From Polytrichum commune (taxonomy: Eukaryota; Streptophyta; Polytrichopsida; Polytrichales; Polytrichaceae), in assembly GCA_950295325.1 (NCBI GenBank), contig OX485805.1, forward strand, positions 49,192,758-49,252,757: a stretch of 60,000 nt of DNA, in the 5' to 3' direction. Position numbers and translations under genes: made by a program. Shown here in pieces: positions 11,840 to 21,799 of this stretch (position 1 is its first letter; each line of letters starts with the position of its first letter). Below the pieces are notes generated by a model, which saw only the letters and a list, made by a program, of their open reading frames with translations, did not search any database and had not been told where the DNA came from.

Positions 11840-12383
11840 TTACGGTTAATATTTTTTGAGAGTCTTGTTTCACACCTACATTTTTTGAGAGTCTTGTTTC
11901 TCACCTACATATATTTTTGAGAGTCTTGTTTCTCACCTACACAAAGATCCACAAAGTTTACGGACGCGCGTCCGTAAACTTTGAGTATTATAAAGGCTAT
12001 TTTAATATGCCTAATATTACAATATTTGGCTTCGTTTGCGTATTGTTTGAGAGGCTTGTCTCTCACCTACCCAAAGATCCACAAAGTTTACGGACGTGCG
12101 TCCGTAAACTTTGAGTATTATAAAGGTTATTTTAATATGCCTAATATTATAATATTTGGCTTCGTTTGCGTAATATGCGGTTTGAGAGTCTTGTTTCTCA
12201 CCTACACAAAGATCCACAAAGTTTACGGACGCGCGTCCGTAAACTTTGAGTATTATAAAGGCTATTTTAATATGCCTAATATTACAATATTTGGCTTCGT
12301 TTGCGTAATATGTTGTTTGAGAGGCTTGTCTCTCACCTACACAAAGATCCACAAAGTTTACGGACGCGCGTCCGTAAACTTTG
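11840..12383. repeat. tandem array, about 135-bp units, each with a 32-bp palindrome
   Basis: Four palindromes at 11952-11983, 12082-12113, 12217-12248 and 12352-12383 are spaced 130, 135 and 135 bp. Three are perfect over 32 bp (arms begin CAAAGTTTACGG); the second has one central change (GTGCG). Between them lies a shared spacer (TATTATAAAGG..TTTAATATGCC..TTGGCTTCGTTTGCG). The array is preceded by three short copies of TTTTTGAGAGTCTTGTTTC. It lies 5' of the leftward gene, probably in its leader intron or promoter. Confidence 0.9.
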
Positions 12384-12742
12384 AGGATTATAAAGGCTAT
12401 TGTAATGTTTGCGTATTCCAATGTTTTCATTAATGCTCCGTGTTTTTCGGGACTTTACCTTGTCGTCCAATATGGTTTTGCCCTCCAAATAAGAATGCAA
12501 TTTTACTTCACTGCAATAGCAAACACTGCACTGCAGATTGACAACATAAGGCACTTTCAGAACACTGACATGTCCATAACTAAATGATTCTTAGAATGTA
12601 GCCATAGACAAAGTACTAAACAAATTCAGAATTCCTTGAAATTGGAATCTCACATTCTGTCATGCTAACCTTAAGCCCTAAACCACAACAACCCAAAATT
12701 GCAATCATACAAAATGCAATTGCAATGTTCTAAAAAACTTAC

Positions 12743-12801
12743 CTTTCTAGAGTGTTTGCTCCTAAACCACAACTAGCTGCTCCTGCTGCAGCTAATACCA
12801 A
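12743..12801 (-). other. candidate leader exon of the leftward gene
   Basis: A 59-nt segment bounded on the minus strand by a good acceptor (TTCATTTGCAG|T) and a consensus donor (GAAAG|GTAAGT). Joined to ATG 11596, which follows its own acceptor (TATCTTATCATTTGCAG|ATG), it would be untranslated. Transcript data are needed to confirm it. Confidence 0.4.
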
Positions 12802-13186
12802 CTGCAAATGAACAATAAAATTGAGGTCAGAAACCTCTAGTAATTCAATGTGCACATGCATGATTCAACATTGAGAACTACTCAAAAAAGTTGCTCATAA
12901 ATCAGATTCATGCAACACAAGTGAAAGGAAACTATTGATTTGTATGCAAAAAATATAATGAACTACATGGTGAAGCTACAACTGAAACCCTAATGAGCAA
13001 CATCTGAAACACTAATTACCCTTGCAACAACTGAGATCAACAACTGAAAACAACCTAATGAGCAGTAGCAAGCAACAATGAGCATCCTAATGATCTAATG
13101 AGCAGCAAGCAAGCAAGCAGCAAGCAAAACTTACTAATGAGCTAATGAGCTAATAAGCAAATGAGTAGCAAACAAGGAGAACTTAC

Positions 13187-13560
13187 TCTAGCTCTGACGC
13201 GCGTCAACAATTGACCAATAAGAATGAGTTTTGCATTGTGAGGAAAGAGAAGCAAGACCAGCAAGGGAAGCAAGAGAAGAGAGAGAAGAAAGTGAAGATA
13301 AGGGTAAGAAGCAAGAGAAACAAGAGAAGAAAGTGAAGAGAAGCAAAAGAAGCAAAAGAAGATGAGCAGATGAGCAAGAGAAGATGAGAAGTTGAGCAAG
13401 AGAAGATGAGCAAGAGAAGAAGAGTAGATGAGCAAGAGAAGATGAGCAAGAGCAGATGAGCAAGAGAAGATGAGCAAATGAGCAAGAGAAACAAGAGAAA
13501 CAAGAGAAACAAGAGTTGCAAGAGAAGGAAGCAAAAGCACGAAGAGGAGGGCAAAAGGGA
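13187..13560 (-). other. candidate CT-rich first exon / leader of the leftward gene
   Basis: On the minus strand this is a long CT-rich run (CTCTTGCTCATCTTCTC and similar short repeats), typical of plant 5' untranslated leaders. It ends at a donor-like CTAGA|GTAAGT. On the plus strand it is a GAGCAAGAGAAGAT-type purine minisatellite. Reading frames through it are low-complexity Leu/Ser and not believable proteins. It includes a reduced palindrome, TGACGCGCGTCA (13195-13206). Confidence 0.35.
13195..13206. repeat. reduced palindrome TGACGCGCGTCA
   Basis: It shares the central GACGCGCGTC of the element palindrome but lacks the TTACG/CGTAA arms. It sits just inside the 3' end of the candidate leader exon. 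Confidence 0.5.
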
Positions 13561-14152
13561 GCTGGTGTACTTTGAAACCCTAAAACCCTAAAGCAAGAGA
13601 AGCAAGAGCAACAGTAGAAGGAACGGAAGGAAGAGATGATAGAGAAGGAAGGAAAAGCACGAAGAGCGAGGGCGAAAGGGTGCTGGAGTACTTGGAACCC
13701 TAAAACAATGGCGTGCCTCCACGTGTCCCTACCCCAAACGTCGCGCCCAATCGCTGGCCTATACCCTTACGTGGCATCACCCTACTGGTCTATATTTGGT
13801 ATTGAAATAGGGGTTTAATTTATACTTAGTTTGGTGATTTTATTATCATATTATGTCATAATAACATCTTATGTTTATGCTAAGGCAAGTTAAAAGTCAC
13901 ACTAAATGTCACTCTAAATATAAAATGAGCCATCTCGTTGCCTCTTCTCTTCACTTTTGATAATGAGTGAAATATTCATACGAGCTCTAGAAAGTATTCA
14001 TTATTTTAGGAAATTATATTAGGGTGTGAGGTTGAGTAAATTATTATGTCATTGTCAACAATTAAATGACATCAATAATAATAATAATATCATTTTGGAA
14101 CTCCAAACAATGAGAGAAACTAACTACAATTTCTAGTGTGGCCTCTATGGAG

Positions 14153-15101
14153 AGTGGGGGAGCACCTTTCATTAAAACCTAGAATCACGTGCGTTCACTG
14201 CATACTCTAAAAACCCCCTAATATATACAAGTGATTTTTTGTGAAATGAAGTAATACACATACAATTGCAACAATAAATATACAAGCAACAATATGTATA
14301 CACAAAAAAACATCCATTCATATATATTAGTCATTACTCGGGGGGGCAGTGTGTTAAAAAAATAAGGATATAGGGGGGTATTACTTTCAATTCTCTTATT
14401 TTTTTTCACATGCTATCATTATATAAATTTCTACTTTGGGTTAATAGAAAAATGGCTTGCATTACTTATAATTCCAAATTACCAATTATTCCATACCCTA
14501 TACTACTTTAAAGATGTCCAGTGCCATTTTTGATACCCTATATTACTCTTAAGTCCATTTATAATTTTTTGCCCCCATGTTTTTAAAATACCCTATCATT
14601 TGTTTGCACGTATATTGCTACTCCAACCAATGACTGCCCCCCCCCCCCCCCCCGAGAGTCATTAACATAAGTATACAAATGCAATTATTGTCTCGAAGTC
14701 TACCATGGAATGATCAATAAGATCATATGTCCACTTGTTGTTAGCCCCTTTTGATACCAACATAAACCAATCTCCACGTTTGATGGACGGTCCATCAAGT
14801 CAAATGGATCCCTATACTCCACCCAACGATTACCAAACTTCCTCCGCATCCTATAAACTCTCCCAACAAACCAAACCTTATAAAAACTTATCCAATATGA
14901 ACACTTATGATATATAGTATAGTAACAATACCATACAAGTACAATTATTCTATACTTTTTAAAGGCCTTCCATATATGTACGTAACTATAAATTATAACA
15001 TGTATACCATATGTATATGCAATACGGCAAGGTCCAAATCAATACCCCTCCTGTGCACTCACGTATAACTCGTACATGTTTAGTACAGTGCACCCCCCGA
15101 G
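14153..15101. mobile_element. hAT-like non-autonomous element (same family as 27055-27769), with a nested insertion
   Basis: Flanked by a perfect 8-bp duplication CTATGGAG (14145-14152 and 15102-15109). The right end reads GTGCACCCCCCGAG; the left end is decayed (AGTGGGGGAGCACC). The interior is the inverted counterpart of the element at 27,055-27,769 and lacks roughly 100 bp of it. A second element (14337-14656) sits inside. An 8-bp duplication with short inverted ends points to the hAT superfamily. Confidence 0.85.
14337..14656. mobile_element. 320-bp hAT-like MITE with poly-G/poly-C ends, nested
   Basis: It begins CTCGGGGGGGCAGTG and ends ACTGCC followed by a long C run and GAG, so the inverted ends are CTCGGG...GCAGT. 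It is flanked by a perfect 8-bp duplication AGTCATTA (14329-14336, 14657-14664). Removing the insert restores the sequence seen in the intact copy at 27.6 kb. A second copy lies at 26239-26588. Confidence 0.9.
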
Positions 15102-15109
15102 CTATGGAG

Positions 15110-17156
15110 GGGACTCTATATTTCGAGAATAGTAATAATATTCAATAAAAGGATGTCTTGTTGATTAACTTCAGTATAAGAATTCTTTTTCTTCTCAAAG
15201 GTGGGATTCAAATGCAATTGGGGCAATATACCAATTGGCCACAAATTCTCATGAAACTTTGCCAAGAAATACTTGTGAATCCCTCAATTATCGCAATAAG
15301 TTGTGAAACGCAATTAACAAAACCGAAACATCGAGATATGGGGAGAATTCATATGCTTGTAATACCTTAAACAACATTACGGATTAATTCAATCCCTCCA
15401 CACATAGGTCTAAGCTTGTATTAAAACAAAATGCATGGGTATGTGTTGAATGTACATCCCTCTTGTACATTAAACAACCTTTCGGATCCATCCAATCCTT
15501 CCACACATAGGCCTCAGCTTGTATTATCGCTTATAAGTAGTAGCAAACTTGTTTATATTTGGAGTTTTCTTTCGGTGGTGAGTTGTGTTTAGGACTCGAT
15601 TATAGAATACCAATATACGATCTTCAAAACCTTTCATCAAAAGTATATGTTTAAAGCAAATGGTTTAAAGCCAAAGAAAGATTTAAAAAAATGAAAGGTA
15701 AGGTTACCCCTAAATTTGCTTCACATTTGAAATGTTTATGGTTTTATTTTACAAAATTTAAAGGTAGTCATATAGTTTTGAATTACTTCCACTTAAGGCT
15801 ACACATGTATTGGGAGTTATTCAGTTAACCATGCGTACCGTATGTCGTTGTGTTTGTTCAGGGGTGGGCGGTTATAGGGTATAGGGTATAGGGTATAGGG
15901 TATAGTGTTTAGGGTTTAGGGTTTAGGGTTTAGGATTTAGGGTACCACGTATGAACTAATGAGAGTATCCCCCTTCTGTCACCAACTTAAAATTGCTTGC
16001 CTTTATAATATTTGGATACCCTACCCTCCCCTTCTCTCCATTATGGTTTGTTGGGCTCATAATGTTACTTAGAACAACAACTGCTATTGTTTGAGTCAAT
16101 ATTGTAGATAATGTACATGGGGTACTAAAAATTGTTTTTTGTCTCACGTATAGTACATTAAGAATGCTAGTATTATTTTTTTTGAAATAAATGTTGATGT
16201 ATTGAAGGGGGCCCTAAAGTTAAGAGAGGAAATTGAGAATATTGATTTTAAAGCAACCCATAGTGCCTATGACAATAGATGTGCTATTTTCATGGCATCT
16301 AGGCGCTCAAAGTTTGTGTACGTATTAGTATAATTATGTATAGGTGTGTAAAAGTGGGTAAATTAAACGGGTTGGATGGTAGGGTGGTGGCAAATGTAAT
16401 TACTAGTTTAAATGCTAGATGAGAGGAGATAACATGATATTGGAGTGAATATCATTACATCGTATGCAAAACAATAAAATAGATGCTAGTTTAATTTTGA
16501 ATGACACGTATTTTTATACTCCATGTACTATTGTTGTTGTTGTGGTTGATGTTTCACACGACACTATAATTTTCTGTCTCCTAGTTCTACAATGACCTCT
16601 CAATATTAGGTACTTCAATATTATAAACCACCCCTCAACAATGTTCAATGCTCATATATTATTAGCCTATTTTCTTTGTTGTCCACCATAAATACGTAGA
16701 TGCCTTTTGCTTTGTCATTATGTGGACTCATCGTCTATGCATGTTGTCCACTATGAATACGCATTCCATTGTAAGGCTGGCACACGGAATGTAGTAATGT
16801 TAGGTTTTTATTTATAGGACGTAGATGGTGGCTAGTATCCTATGTTGGAAAACGGATCCAAGGGAAACGATCAGTACTTAAGGGGACACCCCTCCACCAA
16901 GGGACTCTTTTTGCATCTCAGATGTGGGTTGCGCTGCTTGGACCCTTGTAGTGTTCTGGATGTTTATTTCGTGCAGGTACAGATCCTATTGCAATGGACC
17001 TTTTATACCCTAAACACTAAATTCCAAGCCATAAACCCATTAGTGGAGCCAATTTTATGTGGATTGCACTGTCTGGATCCTTATAGTGATTGATTTTTGT
17101 TTATGGCAAGTATCGTTCCTGGTGAAATGGTCCTATTATGGCGCCGCAAATCACGG
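15110..17156. other. intergenic stretch, no gene seen
   Basis: AT-rich and stop-interrupted on both strands. It contains the telomere-like block and, at 16.92-17.14 kb, an imperfect direct duplication of about 130 bp (GGGTTGCGCTGCTTGGACCCTT against GGATTGCACTGTCTGGATCCTT). The latter is next to the right-hand palindrome array and may belong to the leader or promoter of the rightward gene. Confidence 0.5.
15872..15943. repeat. interstitial telomere-like repeats
   Basis: About four TATAGGG units are followed by about five TTTAGGG-type units (one TTTAGGA), directly adjoining. TTTAGGG is the usual plant telomere repeat, so this is either an old break repaired with telomeric DNA or slippage-grown sequence. 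Confidence 0.85.
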
Positions 17157-17562
17157 AGGTTTACGGACGTGCGTCCGTAAACCTTAAACCTCTTGCTTGG
17201 TTGGATATCTATTTCTGTAAGAATTGCACTTGAGCTATTTCATGTACATTGAGGTTTACGGACGCGCGTCCGTAAACCTTAAACCTCTTGCTTGATTGGA
17301 TATGTATTTTTGTGAGAATTATACTTGAGTTATTTCATTTACATTGAGGTTTACGGACGCGCGTCCGTAAACCTTAAACCTCTTGCTTGATTGGATATCT
17401 ATTGTTGTGAGAATTATACTTCAGCTATTTCATGTACATTAAGGTTTACGGACGCGCGTCCGTAAACCTTTAACCTCTTGCTTGATTGGATATCTATTGC
17501 AGTGAGAATTATACTTGACCTATTTCATCTACATTGAGGTTTACGGACGCGCGTCCGTAAAC
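17157..17562. repeat. tandem array, about 95-bp units, each with a 24-30-bp palindrome
   Basis: Five palindromes begin near 17157, 17252, 17347, 17441 and 17539. The core is that of the left array, but the arms extend as AGG/CCT (AAGG/CCTT in the fourth) instead of CAAAG/CTTTG. The spacer (CTTGCTTGATTGGATAT..GAGAATTATACTTGAGCTATTTCATGTACATTG) is unrelated to the left array's spacer. The array lies 5' of the rightward gene. Confidence 0.9.
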
Positions 17563-17719
17563 TTTTGCACCTTTTTGTTCCATTGTTCGGTATTGCACCT
17601 GAGCTGACATCATGACCACTTGCCATGTATAGTATACCAACGAGACTGTATTGTCATGAAAATTTTCTGACTCACGTCCAGTAACCTAAACCTATTTGTG
17701 CTAGTAATGAGGTACAGAG

Positions 17720-18204
17720 AGGTTTACGGACGCGCATCCGTAAACCTGCAAACCTTTGGTTCCATACTTTTCACTATGTGCCATGTAGAATATTACATTG
17801 AGACTGTACGGTCAATGGAGGTATAAGATCCCTAAACCCTAAGCTTACATCACCCTATGTGTCATAGTATAATATTTTGACATTCATAATACACAGTAGG
17901 AACCTGGCACCTGGACATCTTGGTTTCCTAAACCTCTGTGTGTCTTGCACAACACTGACTTTTGACATTCGGATGTTTGCGGACGCACGTCCGTATACCT
18001 ATGTTGTATAGTTTGCGAAAACATTTGCGCATGATATTGACCTCTTTGACCACGAAGAGATTTACGGGTGCGCGCCCATAAAACTGTCATGTTTTTGTTG
18101 TCTGGACCTTTCCGCCGACTATGAACAAATAAAGACATATGTATGCGCGTGCTTGCACTGATAATGTTGTTACATGGAGATATACGTACGCGCGTTCGTA
18201 TACC
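17720..18204. repeat. four scattered, progressively decayed palindromes
   Basis: Copies at 17720-17747 (one mismatch), 17973-18000 (GGATGTTTGCGGACGCACGT..), 18061-18082 (TTTACGGGTGCGCGCCCATAAA, several paired changes) and 18181-18202 (TATACGTACGCGCGTTCGTA..). They link the tandem array to the start of the rightward gene. Confidence 0.75.
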
Positions 18205-18343
18205 AATGTGTCTTTGTTTCCAGGCCATGAAATCCACTATTGTTGACATTGTGTTTCATTGACAATAAGCGTTAGGACTATCCATGACATTTATTGAATG
18301 GGATATTTTGACATACTCTTCATGTGGGTCACTTGTAGTGGCC

Positions 18344-21300
18344 ATGGATTCCAACGTCCGAGATAGTGCATTCGAGTTCTCTTCGGAAGCGTCAAGCTAT
18401 GCTAGCGAATTTGAAGGTGTTATGGAACATGAAACTACAATTGGTGTCGCCAATGCAGAGGATGATTTCATACCAACATGTGAGGGTTATTCGCGGGAAC
18501 AATGGATTGATCTTGATGTTGTCATAGTCAATGGATACGGCGTCCCCGTGGCCAATGGTGTTTGTAGGAACTCAAATCCTATGGACTGTATTGATGCAAA
18601 TCCCCTTGGGGAGGAAGATGTTGGGGTGTGCATTTTGAACTCCTTACATCCATTGGAAGTACCTCCTGGTTGGAGATTCTCTCTTCGTCGATGGCCGTTG
18701 CGAAGTGTTCTTCACGATGGTGTCAGCTTGTGGAATCATGCACGTCGTTTTGAGGAAATACAAAAGACTTTGTTCGCCACAATGCGTCCTAGACAAGGTC
18801 GGCGTAAATATGATTCCGTTCGCGTGCCCCGTGAACCCACGCAACGTCGTCGAGATCTAACATTGGGAGACACATCTATTAGGTCCGTAGCAACAAAGGA
18901 TTGTTGTGCAAAAATGTGTTGCCAACTATTTCCCCGTGACAAAATCAAATCTTTGAGACAAGAGATGTGGCTTGCGGACTTTCGGATGCGATCTGCAAAG
19001 AAACTTGAAGTCCATCGCAACATGCACTTTGATGCCGAAGGTCGTAAGGTTGTGACCTTGGAAAATATAGAGGTATGCTGCACGGCATGGTACATTATAC
19101 ATGCAGTTTCAAAGGCAGATTTTTATAGGTTCCGGAACTACTCGCTGCAAGGACGGCGTTCTCGGTTCCATGGCAACTCTGGTACAAAGAAGCCCAGGGA
19201 GGCAACACTCCAAGCAGCTGCAACACTATCAACCATCATTATGCCATTAGCAGATGCGATGCCACACAAAACACGGACTCTGCCGTCGGGGGAAAAGGTT
19301 GTCCAGATGGTTTTGCCTACAGGGACAAAATGGAAGAACATACTTATGGATGTTAATGAGGTTGGCGAAAAGGCTGGATGTGGGCCGATTTCGTTGTCAA
19401 AATTGAGTGTGATCAAGAATCAACAATTTGCAGAGTACATTACGAAGAGGCCTGGGGATAAGTTTGCCAGGTGTTCTGCTTGTGAAAAATACAAGGGCCT
19501 TCGAGATGCACATCCCATAGGGACTGAGTCGCACAATAGACATCAACGGAAATACATTGAGCATGTCAACAACCAAGAGGCACACCGTCAAGACTACTAC
19601 AAGAATCGCGCATTATCGATAATGAGGCCGAATGAGGTTTTGACAATCATTCATGACAAAATGGACCATGCGAAGACTGCGTGCCCTTGTTATGCACGGA
19701 AAATAAAGGCTACAGATGGATATTTCAAGCTCCCAATATCTGTCACAGGTTCGTTGGTTTTCACATTTTTTTTGCGAACCCACATACTCATCGTTAAGAG
19801 TTACGGATGTACATCCGTAAGTGTTTGTTCATTTTCTTGGCCTACTTGCGGAAAAATTGAATTTCCTTATTATAAATGATATTGGAATGTACTTCTCATT
19901 TGTATGTCTTAATTCAGGTATGATCGCACATGGCCATGTGGACGTCAAGTATGCACATTATGGCTTGGATTTCTATCCAAGCGACGCCAATCATACCGTA
20001 GGGTCTTTTGCAAAACTTCTACGAGATCTTGAGAGTCCGCCAACATCATCCTCTCGCGCTCTTTTTGTTGGATGTGGAACAACACCGATTTATGAGGCTG
20101 TGCTAGAGGGGAAAGAAGTATGTCTATCGTCACTGCAAGAACCGCCTGAACAAACCGTTCTTGCTAAACCTTTGCCTCCAACTCTACATGTGCAACTGGA
20201 CAATTGTGCCAAAGACAACAAATGTCGATACGTGTTTTGTTTTTGGTCATTGCTCGTAGCCAAGGGCATTTTCAAAGAAGTGTTTGTGTCTTTTTTGATG
20301 GTTGGCCACACGCATGATGACATTGACGCTTCATTTGGACGTTGGAGTATGAAGTTGCACGAGGAGGATTTTCCGACGATTCCTCTTCTCATGAAATCAT
20401 ACATGGATTTGGATAATGTGCCAGTCATCCCGCATTTGATTGAAGAAGTGCCCGATTTCAAAGCGTTTATCGAACCATTCATTCTTAAGGGAGGTGACCG
20501 TTTAGTGGGCCATACCAAGGCTCAACAATTCCGATTCTATATGCGTGATGATGGTTTGCCGGCCATGCAATTCAAAGTTTTGTGCACTTCCCCGGATTGG
20601 GGTCCAGAGGAAGGGATACTCGTATGGCGCCAAAACGAAGAAGGCAAATGTATGCTACCTGATGGGGAGCCGAAGCCTTGCAAACCCAACCCCATGAGGA
20701 ATGGACCAGAAATCATCAAAGGTATATCCGGATTCATCCAATATTGGAAAGAATTGTGCGAGGAAGACATCACAAGGCGTGTTCGGGATACCCACGAACC
20801 ATTGATTACGTACTGGGATCGCATTCGCTCAGCATTGCTAGCACCCGATGTCGAAACACATTCATGTTTGACACAAGGTTTTTGGCCACAAAGCCGAGTG
20901 ACAATCGTGGAATCTGAGGCCATGTTCTTCGACAATGGGGACATCCGTGAAGAGTTCGCAGCGGACGACCATTATGTTGGCCCAGCTCGTAATCGTCCGG
21001 CTCCATCATTTCGTGTGGCTGTTGATTGCTACGAAGGGTATATGATCCTCGTACGTCCTGGAGATGAGGAGCACCCTAAACCGATTTGGTTGGTAAAAGC
21101 ATTGTCATCACTAAATTTTGTTCCAACTAGCCCAAATTTTCATCAAATTGAGGTGGAATATTGCCGTCCCAGCACCAAAGATCAAAATGTGCTCCGCACA
21201 TATTTAGGGTGGGACACCAAAAAAGGTTTCAAATGGACAATGGACTCAGCATACGAACCAATATGGATAAACACAGATACCATACTTTGTGCTTGGAAAC

Positions 21301-21440
21301 CACGCAAAGGTTCCAAATCAGAGACAATGACCATCCCCCAAAAACATATAGATTTTGCCAAAGACAACTTGGCACGTATTGCTGCTGCAGAAAACGATGT
21401 CGAGAATGGAAATGAAGCTGAAGATGAAGATGGAGAATGA
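18344..21440 (+). CDS. transposase-like protein (DUF7869-type family), two exons
   Basis: Exons 18344-19748 and 19918-21440 join as CACAG|GTTCGT..AATTCAG|GTATG and encode 975 residues. The frame is open from ATG 18284, but ATG 18344 has the better context (GTGGCCATGG). The N-terminus is acidic; a Cys-rich segment follows (DCCAKMCCQLF), then a C-x2-C segment (RCSACEKYKG). The C-terminal half has spaced acidic motifs: IIHDKMDHAK (Asp438, Asp441), QLDNCAKDNK (Asp563) and MVGHTHDDIDASFGRW (Asp602, Asp603, Asp605). These are the hallmark blocks of a plant and invertebrate family I recall as DUF7869. Their order and spacing resemble an RNase-H-fold DDD/E transposase, which is inference. The C-terminus is acidic. 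The intron contains a perfect palindrome. The gene diverges from the ParB-like gene and is the best candidate mobility protein. Confidence 0.85.
19801..19820. repeat. palindrome variant inside the transposase-like gene's intron
   Basis: TTACGGATGTACATCCGTAA is a perfect 20-bp palindrome. Relative to the common core, the centre GACGCGCGTC has become GATGTACATC by changes paired on both arms. It lies in the 169-bp intron 19749-19917. Confidence 0.85.
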
Positions 21441-21580
21441 TATTGACGTAGGGTTGGACCACAATTATTTGAAATGTGTCTTGGTTTTTCATGAAATATA
21501 TGACATTGGGGTCGAATACTATATTAGACACATTTTATAGCAATTTTATAGATTACAATTATATATCATGATTGTATTGA

Positions 21581-21799
21581 TTTACGGATGTGGAATCCAA
21601 CTTCACATGCGCTATCAAATGTTTTTTATATGTTTGTGTTTACGGATGTGGAGTCCAAACTATATAATTATATTGCAGATGCTAATTTGCAATTTCTTAT
21701 ACACATTGTCAAATTATTTTAATATTGTTGCGTTTGGGATGTGCCGTTCAATTCACCCACAATTGGCTAAGATGTTATGTTTGGGATACGCATCCAAGA
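21581..21799. repeat. decayed palindromes downstream of the transposase-like gene
   Basis: TTTACGGATGTGGAATCCAA (21581-21600), GTTTACGGATGTGGAGTCC.. (21638-21660) and TTGGGATACGCATCCAA (21781-21797) retain the arms of the element palindrome with losses. They mark the minimum right extent of the giant element. No terminal inverted repeat was found here. Confidence 0.5.

Noticed and set aside
11952-12383. CRISPR-like array of evenly spaced palindromic repeats
   Set aside because: The spacers are copies of each other, not unique, the repeats are perfect palindromes, and the genome is a plant's; this is a tandem repeat.
11917-12433. Open frames with repeated KVYGRASVNFEYYKGYF on both strands
   Set aside because: They simply translate the 135-bp palindrome array, and both strands give near-identical peptides because of the palindrome.
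13142-13554. Leu/Ser-rich open frames on the minus strand, superficially like membrane proteins
   Set aside because: They come from a CT-rich, leader-like simple repeat and are open in more than one frame.
18284-18343. Upstream in-frame ATG of the transposase-like gene as the start
   Set aside because: The extra 20 residues look like untranslated sequence, and ATG 18344 has a much better initiation context; kept only as an alternative.
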